DNA of 56,709 nt, taken from contig PDPT01000048.1 of NCBI GenBank assembly GCA_002746605.1, forward strand, positions 1-56,709, in the 5' to 3' direction. The DNA comes from Ignavibacteriota bacterium. GTDB lineage: Bacteria; Bacteroidota; Ignavibacteria; Ignavibacteriales; Melioribacteraceae. Under the pieces are notes generated by a model that had not been told where the DNA came from, did no database searches, and saw nothing but the letters and a program-made list of their open reading frames with translations. The translations under genes and the position numbers were made by a program. Below, in pieces: positions 1-8,740 of this stretch (the first letter of the stretch is position 1; the number at the start of each line of letters is the position of its first letter).

Positions 1-166
1 TATAATGTTTTAGGAAAAAATGTAGCTACACTTATTGATAAAAGACAGAAAGCCGGAAATTATAATGTTCAATTTAATGCAAGCAATTTACCGAGTGGAT
101 TGTATTATTTATAGATTAACTACAGGCAGTTTCTCAGAAACTAAAAAGATGATTTTATTGAAGTAA
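1..166 (+). pseudogene. 3' end of a T9SS cargo gene, frameshifted in the sorting domain
   Basis: The gene enters from the left edge. Frame 1 reads a type A T9SS sorting-domain tail ([14 protein letters not shown], then NLPSGLYYL) and stops at TAG 112-114. Shifting by one base after codon 106-108 restores the expected end, RLTTGSFSETKKMILLK, with TAA at 164-166. One extra base in the stretch ttgtattatttatag therefore breaks the last 17 residues, which in this domain form the final strands and the conserved K-M-hydrophobic end. The SusC-region protein ending at 50147 has the same type of tail (NLPSGLYFYRIS, then ITKKMVLLK), so the assignment is firm. I cannot tell whether the extra base is real or an assembly error. 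The upstream part of the protein is outside the window. Confidence 0.75.
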
Positions 167-469
167 CAAAACAAAAGAGGTCTTTTGTGCTATAGTGAGT
201 GGAACGAAAATATCTTTTTTAGTTTGTTGTTTTTTCGCAAACTCCACTTATTAAAATTAAGATTTCGTAATGAGATTAATTTACTAGTAATAACATATTT
301 TTTGTTTATTGCCAAGTGTTATTGCAAATAAAATAATACAATCTGAGAAAAAAATCCTATCGTAAAAACTATTTAAATTTAATTGATTTTTATTTCTTGT
401 TTTTTCTTTCCAAAAAAACAATTATTTTAAATATTTATAATTCAATAAATAATTCAGAGAAAATTCAAT
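167..469. other. Intergenic region with repeat copy 1
   Basis: No coding sequence is supported here. It holds copy 1 of the degenerate intergenic repeat (188-294), followed by a very AT-rich stretch in front of pyrE. No clear sigma-70 or TAnnTTTG promoter box could be picked out, and there is no convincing intrinsic terminator behind the preceding gene. Confidence 0.5.
188..294. repeat. Degenerate intergenic repeat, copy 1
   Basis: This copy aligns by eye with 1072-1190 and 4857-4970. Shared elements in order are a GAAACGAAGCAA-like segment (here GGAACGAAAATA), a TCTTTTTTAG run, a CAAACTCC segment, CTTATTAAAATT (here 247-258) and AGATTTCGTAATGAG (261-275), followed by a degraded TTACTAGTAATAAC. 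The two outer segments (GAAGCAATCT-like and AGATTACTTCG-like) are roughly inverted relative to each other, so the unit could form a long weak hairpin. It is not associated with any transposase in the window. Confidence 0.5.
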
Positions 470-1042
470 ATGACAAAAACAGAACTATTAAAAATTTTTG
501 AAGATACAAACGCATTATTAAACGGACATTTTTTGTTAACTTCCGGAAAACACAGCAACCAATATTTTCAATGTGCAAAAGTTTTGCAATATACAAATCA
601 CACTACAACAATCTGCAAAATTATTGCTGATTTTTTTAAAGATTACAAAATTGATACGGTAATTTCACCTGCAATAGGTGGCATTGTTGTCGGACAAGAA
701 GTTGCAAGACAACTTGGAGTGAAATTCATTTTTGCAGAAAGGCAAGATAAGGATTTAATCTTAAGACGTGGTTTTGAAATAAAAGAGAATGAAAAAGTTT
801 TAGTTTGCGAAGATGTTGTAACAACCGGAGGTTCCGTTTTTGAAGTAATTGATATTGTGAAAAATAATAAAGCAGAGTTAGTTGGTGTGGGAATGATTGT
901 AGATAGAAGTAACGGTAAAGTCAAATTCGGAGTTCCGCAAATAAGTACATTACAAATGGATGTTATAACTTATGAGCCTAATGAATGTCCTTTATGCAAA
1001 GAAGGTACACCTGCAGTTAAACCCGGAAGCAGAAAGGTATAA
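470..1042 (+). CDS. pyrE: Orotate phosphoribosyltransferase
   Basis: PyrE transfers orotate to PRPP to make orotidine 5'-monophosphate in de novo pyrimidine synthesis, in the cytosol. The 190-residue length suits the short bacterial form. The PRPP-binding loop is clear at residues 113-122 ([10 protein letters not shown]), and the N-terminal segment [18 protein letters not shown] matches the substrate loop of the family. [16 protein letters not shown] supplies the flexible catalytic-loop region. A C-terminal CPLCKEGTP segment is typical of the longer PyrE subgroup. The gene stands alone between two copies of the intergenic repeat. ATG at 470 fits the family start, although no strong Shine-Dalgarno sequence precedes it. 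Confidence 0.93.
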   Translation: MTKTELLKIFEDTNALLNGHFLLTSGKHSNQYFQCAKVLQYTNHTTTICKIIADFFKDYKIDTVISPAIGGIVVGQEVARQLGVKFIFAERQDKDLILRRGFEIKENEKVLVCEDVVTTGGSVFEVIDIVKNNKAELVGVGMIVDRSNGKVKFGVPQISTLQMDVITYEPNECPLCKEGTPAVKPGSRKV

Positions 1043-1071
1043 ATAAAAGATATGTTGAAGCAGTCTTTTTT

Positions 1072-1190
1072 CTGATTATATTATCACGAGAGAAATGAAG
1101 CAAATCTTTTTAAAATTAATATCTTTTTCAAACTCCGTTTACTAAAATAGAGATTCTGTAATGAGGCTGCTTTGCTTTATTCGTAATAAC
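1072..1190. repeat. Degenerate intergenic repeat, copy 2
   Basis: This copy lies between pyrE and folB. It contains ATCACGAGAGAAATGAAGCAA, an AATCTTTTTA run, AAACTCCGTTTACTAAAAT (1130-1148) and AGAGATTCTGTAATGAGG, then CTGCTTTGCTTTATTCGTAATAAC. The last part is close to the reverse complement of the outer arm seen at 56279-56306 (GTCATTACGAGCGAAGCGAAG), so copies 1 to 3 and the arm at 56279 appear to belong to one family. Confidence 0.5.
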
Positions 1191-1273
1191 AATTAAAATT
1201 TAATTTGGTTGTTACAAACCCCTAATCTGTTATTTAACTAACAAAATTCAGAAATCAAAATTAAGGAAAAATA

Positions 1274-1642
1274 ATGTTGAATGTAGTAAGAATAAAAAAA
1301 GCAATATTTTACGCTTATCACGGAGCACTAAAAGAAGAACAGGTAATCGGCGGTCATTTTGAAGCTGATGTTGATTTGTTTTTTGACTTTTCCGAAGCCG
1401 CAATAAATGATGATTTATCCAAAACAATAAATTACGATACAATTTATAAGCACATAAATAAAATAATTCATAAAAAAAAATATTATTTAATTGAAACAAT
1501 TGCGACTATAATTGCAGATAGTCTATTAAAAAAATATGATATCTTAGAAAAAATTGATGTGAAAGTTAGAAAGAATAATGTTCCACTCGGAGGAATTATT
1601 GATTATGTAGAAGCTCAGGTGGTAAAAAATAGAAATGACTAA
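1274..1642 (+). CDS. folB: Dihydroneopterin aldolase
   Basis: FolB cleaves 7,8-dihydroneopterin to 6-hydroxymethyl-7,8-dihydropterin and glycolaldehyde in folate synthesis. At 122 residues it has the usual family length. The YHGALKEEQVIGGHFEADV segment near residue 16 carries the conserved H-G-x4-E region. KNNVPLGG near the C terminus corresponds to the catalytic lysine region (usually KPxxxxG). An AAGGA sequence sits about 9 bases before the ATG at 1274. The next gene starts 8 bases before this one ends, and that gene (folK) catalyses the following step, so the two are very probably co-translated. Confidence 0.92.
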   Translation: MLNVVRIKKAIFYAYHGALKEEQVIGGHFEADVDLFFDFSEAAINDDLSKTINYDTIYKHINKIIHKKKYYLIETIATIIADSLLKKYDILEKIDVKVRKNNVPLGGIIDYVEAQVVKNRND

Positions 1643-2135
1643 AGTTTATCTTGCACTTGGAGGCAATGTTGGAAATGTAATAAATAATTTCCAAAAAGTA
1701 ATTGAAGTTTTGTTACAAAATGAACGTATTAAAAATATTGAATCTTCTTCTATATACGAAACAAAACCTTACGGAGATGTTGAACAGAATAATTTTATCA
1801 ATTCTGTAATTTCTTTTGATACCGATATGAATTTAGAAAAATTATTTGATTATACTAAAAACTTGGAAAAGAAAATCGGAAGAAAGAAAAGTGAAGTTTG
1901 GGGACCCAGAGAAATAGATATTGATATTTTACTTTTCGGTAATAACATAGTGAAAAATAAAAAAGTTACAATTCCACACAAAGATTTAATAAATAGAGAT
2001 TTTGTGTTAGTGCCTCTTTTGGAATTAAACGAAGAATTAAAACATCCTGCAACCAAAAAAAAAATAAAAGAATATTTGTTAAAGCTAAAGCATAATTACA
2101 TCGTAAAGAAATTAAATGAAACAATTTTAAAATAA
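1635..2135 (+). CDS. folK: 2-amino-4-hydroxy-6-hydroxymethyldihydropteridine pyrophosphokinase
   Basis: FolK (HPPK) pyrophosphorylates 6-hydroxymethyl-7,8-dihydropterin using ATP, making the substrate of dihydropteroate synthase. The HPPK signature is complete at residues 91-102 (PREIDIDILLFG), and the N-terminal YLALGGNVGN and SSIYETKPYG segments are those of the family. The length of 166 residues is normal. It overlaps folB by 8 bases. No dihydropteroate synthase gene lies in the window, so the folate operon here is limited to two steps. Confidence 0.95.
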   Translation: MTKVYLALGGNVGNVINNFQKVIEVLLQNERIKNIESSSIYETKPYGDVEQNNFINSVISFDTDMNLEKLFDYTKNLEKKIGRKKSEVWGPREIDIDILLFGNNIVKNKKVTIPHKDLINRDFVLVPLLELNEELKHPATKKKIKEYLLKLKHNYIVKKLNETILK

Positions 2136-2208
2136 TAAAAGTAGTTATTTTAATATCATTTAAGTAAATTTATTGATTAGTTTTTATCTTGATGTTATAG
2201 GAGAAATT

Positions 2209-2853
2209 TTGGAAAAACCAAAGTATATTGCCATTGATGGGGTTATCGGTGCCGGAAAAACTTCGCTTGCGAAAAAACTTTCGGAAAAGCTGGATGCCAA
2301 ATTAGTGCTCGAAGAATTTGAAGAAAATCCTTTTCTGGGAAAATTCTATGAAGATAGGAAAAGATATGCTTTTCAAACCCAAATGTTTTTTTTGGTAAAT
2401 AGATTTAAACAGCAAGAGCAATTCAATCAAGAAGATTTATTTACCGATTATGTAGTTTCCGATTATATGTTCGATAAAGATCAAATTTTTGCATACTTAA
2501 ATCTTTCAGGAGAAGAATTAAAACTTTACGAAAGTATTTTCCCTTTACTTAAAAGAGATTTACGTCAGTTTGATTTAGTAATTTTTCTGCAGGCAAGCGT
2601 AGATAGACTAATTTATAACATCAAAAATAGAAACAGAATAATTGAAAAAAATATTACAAGATCATATATTAGAGAATTAAGTGAAGCCTATAATAATTTT
2701 TTCTTTAAATATAATTCTACTCCTCTTTTAATCGTAAATACAACAGATATAGATTTTGTTAACAAAGAGGAAGATTTCAACGAACTGTTTAAACAAATAT
2801 TTAGAGAAGACCGAGGCTTTATTGAATATTTTAATCCCAAAATAAAGGTATAA
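2209..2853 (+). CDS. Deoxynucleoside kinase family protein
   Basis: The product probably phosphorylates deoxynucleosides (deoxyadenosine/deoxyguanosine type) for nucleotide salvage. A P-loop GVIGAGKTS sits at residues 11-19, followed by EEFEENPFLGKFYED and a VSDYMFDKDQIFAYLNL segment, which match the bacterial dNK/dGK family. The LID-like segment NIKNRNRIIEKN follows. The reading frame is open further upstream to a TTG at 2173, but I place the start at the TTG of 2209 because AGGAG lies five bases before it and the P-loop then falls at the usual distance from the N terminus. That gives 214 residues. Substrate preference cannot be read from the sequence. Confidence 0.85.
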   Translation: MEKPKYIAIDGVIGAGKTSLAKKLSEKLDAKLVLEEFEENPFLGKFYEDRKRYAFQTQMFFLVNRFKQQEQFNQEDLFTDYVVSDYMFDKDQIFAYLNLSGEELKLYESIFPLLKRDLRQFDLVIFLQASVDRLIYNIKNRNRIIEKNITRSYIRELSEAYNNFFFKYNSTPLLIVNTTDIDFVNKEEDFNELFKQIFREDRGFIEYFNPKIKV

Positions 2854-2857
2854 CTAT

Positions 2858-3064
2858 ATGTTTTTAAGAATCTTATTTTTTGTATTGGGAATTTATTTGT
2901 TCTACAAGTTGTTGACTAAAATTATAAATATGTTTACAAGAACTAATTTCTCGCAGTCAGCAGAAAGAGTTTATAATAATAGTACAAAAACTAAATCCCA
3001 TATTGATAAAAAAGATATAATTGATGCACAATTCGAAGAGATTGAAGTAAAAGAAAAATCATAA
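2858..3064 (+). CDS. Small single-pass membrane protein, DUF4834-like
   Basis: This 68-residue protein has one N-terminal membrane segment (FLRILFFVLGIYLFYKLL), a short basic stretch and a charged tail ending in IIDAQFEEIEVKEKS. Similar short proteins with an N-terminal anchor and an acidic DAEFEE-like tail are common beside nucleotide or tRNA-type genes in Bacteroidota (DUF4834-like). That resemblance is from memory of the family layout, not from a search. The ATG is 4 bases after the kinase stop and is preceded by AAGG, so it is probably co-transcribed with the kinase. The function is unknown. Confidence 0.6.
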   Translation: MFLRILFFVLGIYLFYKLLTKIINMFTRTNFSQSAERVYNNSTKTKSHIDKKDIIDAQFEEIEVKEKS

Positions 3065-3245
3065 TTTACGAGTATAAAATCTATCTGAATTCATTAAACA
3101 AAAAAACTCGCATACTTAAAATTGTTTAGAATAATAAAAATAAAATTTTGCAAATTTCAAAAGTGTGATGCTGCTTAGGAAAATCCGACTAAAGAAAAAA
3201 ATAACTGACTTTTAAAAATTAAAGAATATTCAACAGAAAAATTTA

Positions 3246-4799
3246 ATGAAACAAAAATTAGCTGCAATAGATATTGGCACAAATTCTTTTCACTTAATTG
3301 TTGTGGGAATTGATGAGTTAGGACATTATGAAGTTGTTGATAATGAAAAAGAAGTAATTCGGTTAAGTGAAGGAAGCAGCGGAGATATAAAAATTATCCA
3401 AGAAGTAGCAATTCAGCGGGCAATAAATGCTCTTAAAAAGTTTGTCGGTATTGCTGAATCTTATAATGCCGAAATAACTGCAGTAGCTACAAGTGCAGTA
3501 AGAGAAGCCGAAAATAAAATAGATTTTTTGAAGAGAGTTTATCATGAAACGGGAATCCATGTTGAAGTAATAAGCGGAATTGAAGAAGGACGCTTAATAT
3601 ATCAAGGTGTAAAGCAATCTGTGCCAACTAATAATAAAAAAGTTTTGTGCATAGATATTGGTGGCGGAAGTACGGAATTTGTTATTGGGCAGGATAATAA
3701 AATTATTTATGCCAATAGCCTTAAACTTGGTGCTGTACGTTTAACAAAAAAATATTTTCCCGATTATATAATAACTCAAGAGAGAATTGAAAAATGTGAG
3801 AAATGGGTAGAAGGTGTTTTGTATCCGCTAATCGATTTAGTGAAAAAAAATAATGTAGAATTATTTATTGGTTCTTCGGGAACTATAATGGCTGCCGGAC
3901 AAATGATAAAATATCTTTATGATAAAGATAATTCTGGAAGTATTCTTAATAATTATGTTTTCACTTTTGAGGAATTAAAGAAAATAAAAACTAAAATATT
4001 AGCCGGCAAAAAACCGAAAGATAGAAAAAAAATAAAAGGACTTGATGAAAAGAGAGCAGATATAATACCTGCGGGAATAATACTACTTTCTAAAATTTTT
4101 GAATCCTTGCAGATAAATGAAATGATTATTTCCGATTATGCTTTACGCGAAGGTTTAATTTTTGAGACTATTAATAAAAAAACAAATATCTCTTTGCAAA
4201 AACAGAATGATGATATTAGAAGCACAAGCGTACTTAAATTAGCACGTTCTTGCAATTACGACCTGGCACATTGTCTTAATGTGGCAAAAATAGCAGAAGC
4301 TCTGTTTGAACAGTTATCAGAATTGCACTTACTTCCTTCAGAGTATCGAGAATACTTAAATGCCGCTGCAACTTTGCATGATATTGGTTATCATATAGCT
4401 CATTCTAAACATCACAAGCATTCTCAATATATAATTGTAAATAGTGAGTTAATGGGATTTAATGAAAATGAAATACGAACAATTGCTTGTGTGGCACGTT
4501 ATCATCGAAAAAGTCATCCCAAAAAATCGCATGAAGAATATATGCTGCTTCCTAAGGAATGGAGAGTTGTAGTACAAAAATTATCTGCCATTTTAAGAGT
4601 TGCCGATGCATTGGATAGAACTCATAAAAATTTAGTTGATAAAATTGTTGTTAAACATAATGAGAAAGAAGTACAATTTTTTGTTAATTCTTCCTTACAA
4701 GAACTTGAAATTGAACTATGGAGCTTAAACAGAAGAAAAGCACTTTTTGAAGAAATATTTAATAAGAAAATAACAGTGTACAATCTTGCTCATGACTAA
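3246..4799 (+). CDS. Ppx/GppA family phosphatase with C-terminal HD domain
   Basis: Members degrade polyphosphate from the chain end (Ppx) or hydrolyse pppGpp (GppA). The 517-residue protein starts with the sugar-kinase-fold phosphate motif AAIDIGTNSFHLIVV (residues 6-20). It continues with the second phosphate motif IDIGGGSTEF (136-145) and a GSSGT loop (about 216). The C-terminal third is an HD-type domain with HDIGYHIAHSKHHKHS around residue 378 and RVADALDRTH near 460. This two-part layout is that of exopolyphosphatases of about 500 residues. The choice between polyphosphate and pppGpp as substrate is open. The gene stands alone, with a 181-base gap before it and repeat copy 3 after it. 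Confidence 0.9.
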   Translation: MKQKLAAIDIGTNSFHLIVVGIDELGHYEVVDNEKEVIRLSEGSSGDIKIIQEVAIQRAINALKKFVGIAESYNAEITAVATSAVREAENKIDFLKRVYHETGIHVEVISGIEEGRLIYQGVKQSVPTNNKKVLCIDIGGGSTEFVIGQDNKIIYANSLKLGAVRLTKKYFPDYIITQERIEKCEKWVEGVLYPLIDLVKKNNVELFIGSSGTIMAAGQMIKYLYDKDNSGSILNNYVFTFEELKKIKTKILAGKKPKDRKKIKGLDEKRADIIPAGIILLSKIFESLQINEMIISDYALREGLIFETINKKTNISLQKQNDDIRSTSVLKLARSCNYDLAHCLNVAKIAEALFEQLSELHLLPSEYREYLNAAATLHDIGYHIAHSKHHKHSQYIIVNSELMGFNENEIRTIACVARYHRKSHPKKSHEEYMLLPKEWRVVVQKLSAILRVADALDRTHKNLVDKIVVKHNEKEVQFFVNSSLQELEIELWSLNRRKALFEEIFNKKITVYNLAHD

Positions 4800-4856
4800 C
4801 TTAAAAAATTAAGTTAATTATTACTAAATAATTTTGTTGAACTGATCTTTTTTTTT

Positions 4857-4970
4857 ATTGTGTCAGCTCACGGAAACGAAGCAACTTTTTTAGCTTGCTA
4901 TATTTTTCAGACTTAGCTTATTAAAATTTAGATTTTATAATTAGAATAATTAACTTTTTTAGAAATCACC
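4857..4970. repeat. Degenerate intergenic repeat, copy 3
   Basis: This copy lies between ppx and rsgA. In order it has CTCACGGAAACGAAGCAAC, TTTTTTAGCTTGCTATATTT, a CAGACTTAG segment, CTTATTAAAATTTAGATTTT (4916-4935) and a degraded TAATTAGAATAATTAAC. The 5' arm (GGAAACGAAGCAA) is the best preserved of the three long copies. The rest of the gap between the genes is AT-rich, with a possible TACCTTTG -7 box of the Bacteroidota type at 5046-5053 in front of rsgA. I could not find a matching -33 TTTG at the right distance. Confidence 0.5.
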
Positions 4971-5119
4971 ATTTTGTCTAATTATTGTTTTGTGTAAAAT
5001 GGTTTTATAGAAATAGTCTCTTAAAAATAAATTACTTAATTTGTTTACCTTTGTAGAAGCAAAAAAGTATTTAAATAAAAAAATTGTTTTTTTGTAATTT
5101 AGAGCATCTTATTTTCAAG

Positions 5120-6103
5120 ATGTTTTTATTATTTATTTGGGAGAAAAATATAAAAGGTAGAATCAAAAAAATAGAGAGTAAAGATTATTATGTTCTGTGC
5201 GATAATATGCAAATTGTTCGGTGCTCTCTTAGAGGAAAGTTTAAAAAAAAATTACGAGTAAAGAAGAATAAACTTTTCACTTTAGATTATGCTGTTATTG
5301 GCGATTACGTTGAGTTTGAATACATTTCTGAAAATGTCGGGGTTATTAACGAAATCTACAAGAGAAAAAATTATCTTTCGCGAAAAGCAATTAAAGCCAG
5401 AGGAAGCTTAAAACGCGGTGAAAGATTAGAACAAATTATTGCTGCAAATCTTGATAATATCTTTATCGTAAGCAGTATTGAAAATCCTTTATTTAATAAT
5501 AGATTTTTAGATAGAGCGGTTGTTGCGGCGGAAAGTAATAATATCTCGGTAAATATTATAATCAATAAAAAAGATTTAGATACCCAAAATAATATTGCAA
5601 GATGGGAACAACTCTATAGAAAGATTGGGTATAATGTTTTTGTTATAAGTGCGAAAGATAAAGATGGGACGGAATACCTAAAACAAAATCTATATAGCAA
5701 GACAAATATATTTTGGGGAAGAAGCGGAGTTGGTAAATCAACATTGTTAAACTCAATGTTTTCTTCACTTCAATTTGATGTTGGCGAAATTAGTGAGTAT
5801 TCGCAAAAGGGAACTCATACGACTGTTACTGCAGTTATGAAAGAAGTAGCAAAAGATACTTTTATAATTGATACGCCCGGTGTAAGAGAAATTGATCCTT
5901 TTGGAATTGAGAAAAAAGATTTATCGCATTACTTTTTAGAATTTTTGCCATTTATACCAAACTGTAAATTTAATACTTGTCTTCATAACGATGAACCGGA
6001 GTGTGCAGTAATAAAGGCAGTTAATGATAAGAAAATATCGAACGAGCGTTATAAAAGCTATCTAAATATACTCGAAACGATTGAAGACGATATGTTTTAT
6101 TAA
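5120..6103 (+). CDS. rsgA: Ribosome small subunit-dependent GTPase A
   Basis: RsgA is a circularly permuted GTPase that checks and releases late 30S ribosomal assembly intermediates. The order of motifs shows the permutation: an N-terminal OB fold (KGRIKKIESKDYYVLC), then the G4 motif NKKD, then the P-loop GRSGVGKST near residue 200 and G3 DTPG. The zinc-binding tail CKFNTCLHNDEPECAV follows. The frame is open to a TTG at 5084. I give the first ATG (5120), but homologues begin nearer the KGR segment, and a GGGAG sequence at 5139-5143 suggests the true start could be a few codons further in at a non-canonical codon. The start is therefore uncertain, while the identity is firm. Confidence 0.93.
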   Translation: MFLLFIWEKNIKGRIKKIESKDYYVLCDNMQIVRCSLRGKFKKKLRVKKNKLFTLDYAVIGDYVEFEYISENVGVINEIYKRKNYLSRKAIKARGSLKRGERLEQIIAANLDNIFIVSSIENPLFNNRFLDRAVVAAESNNISVNIIINKKDLDTQNNIARWEQLYRKIGYNVFVISAKDKDGTEYLKQNLYSKTNIFWGRSGVGKSTLLNSMFSSLQFDVGEISEYSQKGTHTTVTAVMKEVAKDTFIIDTPGVREIDPFGIEKKDLSHYFLEFLPFIPNCKFNTCLHNDEPECAVIKAVNDKKISNERYKSYLNILETIEDDMFY

Positions 6104-6158
6104 GGAATTTTTATTATTATTATAAGTTTAAATTTATTATGTTAACTAAGGAATAATA

Positions 6159-7961
6159 TTGAATAAAATATTAAGCATATTATTGTTGTTGGCAATTTAT
6201 GCGTGTTCAAGTTCAATTGATACAGCCGAAAAGAAAATTACAAAAGCAGAGCTTGAGCAAACCAACAGAAATAAAGAATATGCAAAACAGTTATTTATTG
6301 ATGCTTCACTTCTCGATCTTGAGGGAAAATATGCCGAAGCTATTCTAAATTATCAAGAAGCTTTAAACTTAGACCCGAATGCGGGAATTTATTATGCTTT
6401 AAGTAAAGATTATTTAAAATTAAATAAAATGTTGCTTTCGTTAAATAATATTAAAGAAGCGGTAAAATTAGAAAACAATAATACCGAATATTTAACATTA
6501 TTAGGTACCATCTATCAAGTTTCGGGCGAGAGTGATTCTTCGCAAGTAGTTTTTAGCAAAATATTGGAGATTGATTCTACCAACGTAAACGCACTTTATA
6601 ATTTGGCTCAATCGTATCAAGCTGATAAACCCAACAAAGCACTTAAAACATTTAAGAAGATTCTTGATCTTATTGGTCAGGATTGGAATGTACTTTTTAA
6701 GATTGCAGAGCTTAATGACAGACTCGGAAAAGTTGACGAAACTATTAAAACTGTTGAGGAGTTATTAGAATTAAACCCTTCAGACTTACAGTTAAAAAAG
6801 TTGTTGATTGAGTCTTATGTAAAAAATAAAAAATATGACGAAGCACTCAATATGCTTGAGGATAATCTTGAAATATTTCCTAATGATTTGATTTTAATTG
6901 AATTAAAAGGAAATGCGCATATCAAAAAAGAAGAATGGGCAAAAGGAGCTAAAGAATATAAAAAGATTATTAAGAGTGAAGCAATACCTTTTCAAGGTAA
7001 AATGCGAATCGTACTTTCTTTCTACGGCGAAGCACTTAATGATTCATCCGTTATTCCATATGCCAAGGACCTTCTTATGGAATTTGATAAGGATACTTCC
7101 GATTGGCAGATAAATGCGTTTCTTGGTGAACTTAATAATAAAACCGGCGATGATTCTTTAATGTTAAAGTATTTTGATGAATCAATAGAACTTGCCGAAT
7201 TAAATTCCGATTTAAGAATAAGATTAGGGCAGCTTCTTTTTGAAAAAGGTGATTATGAAAATGCAGTCAATTATATGGAAAGTGCTGTAAAGAGGTTTCC
7301 AAGAAATCATGTAATCAATTTTATTTTGGGTTTATCTTTTGCTCAACTTTCCAAACATAAAGATGCTATACCTTATCTTAAAAAAGCTGTTGAGTTAAAT
7401 CCTAATGACTTAAATACAAATCTAGCATATAGTTTTTCGTTGAATCAGACCGATGATGACGAAGAAGCACTAATTTTTTTGAAAAGAGCTTTAAGAATAG
7501 ACTCGAGAAATACGCAAGCCATAGGTATGATGGGAATGATTTATAACGACAAAAAAGTTTATAATAAAAGTGATAGTTTATACTCTTTGGCAGTTTCAAT
7601 AGATTCAACCGATATATTAATTTTGAACAATTTCGCTTACTCATTGGCGCAAAGAGGAATTGAATTAGAGCGAGCGTTAAAAATGGTACAAAAAGCTGTG
7701 AATAAAGAACCTGAAAATTCTTCTTATTTAGATACAATAGGTTGGGTATATTTTAAAATGAATAATTACGAAAAAGCTAAAGAATATATTGATAAAGCAA
7801 TAGAAATTGATAGTTCAAATGCAACCTTGCTGGAGCATCTTGGAGATGTTTATTATAAATTAAATAAAAAAGAAAAAGCTAAAGAACTTTGGCAAGAAGC
7901 TCTAAAGTTAGATTCCGAAAAAGATGAAATAAAAGAAAAAATAAAAAAAGGATTAAATTGA
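6159..7961 (+). CDS. TPR-repeat lipoprotein
   Basis: This 600-residue protein has a lipoprotein signal (MNKILSILLLLAIYAC, lipobox cysteine at residue 16) followed almost entirely by tetratricopeptide repeats. Examples are KYAEAILNYQEALNLDPNAG and NYEKAKEYIDKAIEIDSSNA. It is probably anchored to the outer or inner membrane facing the periplasm and acts as a protein-binding scaffold. The start is the TTG at 6159, with AAGGA 7 bases upstream. It is the first gene of a run in which the next two genes overlap their predecessors by 4 bases (TTGA), which points to translational coupling with DUF4292 and EnvC-like products and a role in envelope biogenesis. The binding partner is unknown. Confidence 0.85.
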   Translation: MNKILSILLLLAIYACSSSIDTAEKKITKAELEQTNRNKEYAKQLFIDASLLDLEGKYAEAILNYQEALNLDPNAGIYYALSKDYLKLNKMLLSLNNIKEAVKLENNNTEYLTLLGTIYQVSGESDSSQVVFSKILEIDSTNVNALYNLAQSYQADKPNKALKTFKKILDLIGQDWNVLFKIAELNDRLGKVDETIKTVEELLELNPSDLQLKKLLIESYVKNKKYDEALNMLEDNLEIFPNDLILIELKGNAHIKKEEWAKGAKEYKKIIKSEAIPFQGKMRIVLSFYGEALNDSSVIPYAKDLLMEFDKDTSDWQINAFLGELNNKTGDDSLMLKYFDESIELAELNSDLRIRLGQLLFEKGDYENAVNYMESAVKRFPRNHVINFILGLSFAQLSKHKDAIPYLKKAVELNPNDLNTNLAYSFSLNQTDDDEEALIFLKRALRIDSRNTQAIGMMGMIYNDKKVYNKSDSLYSLAVSIDSTDILILNNFAYSLAQRGIELERALKMVQKAVNKEPENSSYLDTIGWVYFKMNNYEKAKEYIDKAIEIDSSNATLLEHLGDVYYKLNKKEKAKELWQEALKLDSEKDEIKEKIKKGLN

Positions 7962-8740
7962 AAAAGTACTTCAAAGTTATTGTTTTAATTATTCTAACAA
8001 TTTCGGGATTAAAATGCGTTCCTTCAAAACCGACTTACGAAGAACAAATTTTGCCTGCTGATAGACTTGTAAAAAAACTTGAAGCAAGCAGAAGAAGAAT
8101 AAAAAATTTTGAAGGCTCAGGAACAATCTTTGTTGAAAGTCCTAAACTCGAGGCAAAAGCAACATTCGAAGTTTTTCTAAAGAAACCGGATTCATTAAAG
8201 TTCATAATATACGGTCCTTTTGGAATTGACTTAGCTCAGGCTCTTATTACCGAAAATGAATTTCATTTTCATGACATGATGAAAAATATCCTTTATAAAG
8301 GTAGAAATAATTCGCATCTGCTTCAAAAATTATTTAGAATTGATTTGGAATTTCCTGAACTGATTGATGCCTTTGCCGGAGCAGTTAATCTCACGGATAA
8401 ACTTAGAAAAGAACCAAATCAATTTAATGTTGGTGATAAGTTTTATAATTTGTCTTACATCGATTCTCTGAATGGAATGAGAAGCAACTACAAGATACAA
8501 ATAGATAACTTGGCAATAGTTAATTATGAACAGATTAAAAGTCCTAATATTTCTTTGTTAGAAGGAAACTATTCCGATTTTGAAATGATAAACGGTGTTG
8601 CTATTCCTTTTGAAGTTATTATTAGAAATATTGTAAATAAACAAAAAGTAAAAATTAATTATAGAAATATTGATGCAAATAAAAGATTAAAATCTTTAAT
8701 GTTAGACCTGCCAAAAGATGTAAGGGTAAAAATACTTTGA
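7958..8740 (+). CDS. DUF4292 lipoprotein (LolB/LolA-like fold expected)
   Basis: The 260-residue product has a lipobox cysteine at residue 20 (TISGLKC). After it comes RRIKNFEGSGTIFVESPKLEAKATFEVFLKKPDSLKFIIYGPFGIDLAQALI, whose pattern of long amphipathic strands is that of the DUF4292 family. That family resembles the outer-membrane lipoprotein carriers LolA/LolB. I infer a role in lipoprotein or lipid handling at the outer membrane. It starts at a TTG that overlaps the stop of the TPR lipoprotein gene by 4 bases, and it ends overlapping the EnvC-like gene in the same way. This TPR-DUF4292-M23 trio looks like a functional envelope unit. Confidence 0.8.
   Translation: MKKYFKVIVLIILTISGLKCVPSKPTYEEQILPADRLVKKLEASRRRIKNFEGSGTIFVESPKLEAKATFEVFLKKPDSLKFIIYGPFGIDLAQALITENEFHFHDMMKNILYKGRNNSHLLQKLFRIDLEFPELIDAFAGAVNLTDKLRKEPNQFNVGDKFYNLSYIDSLNGMRSNYKIQIDNLAIVNYEQIKSPNISLLEGNYSDFEMINGVAIPFEVIIRNIVNKQKVKINYRNIDANKRLKSLMLDLPKDVRVKIL

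Noticed and set aside
5084..5119. Extended N terminus of RsgA from TTG 5084
   Set aside because: The extra residues are low-complexity, match no RsgA N terminus and have no ribosome-binding site.
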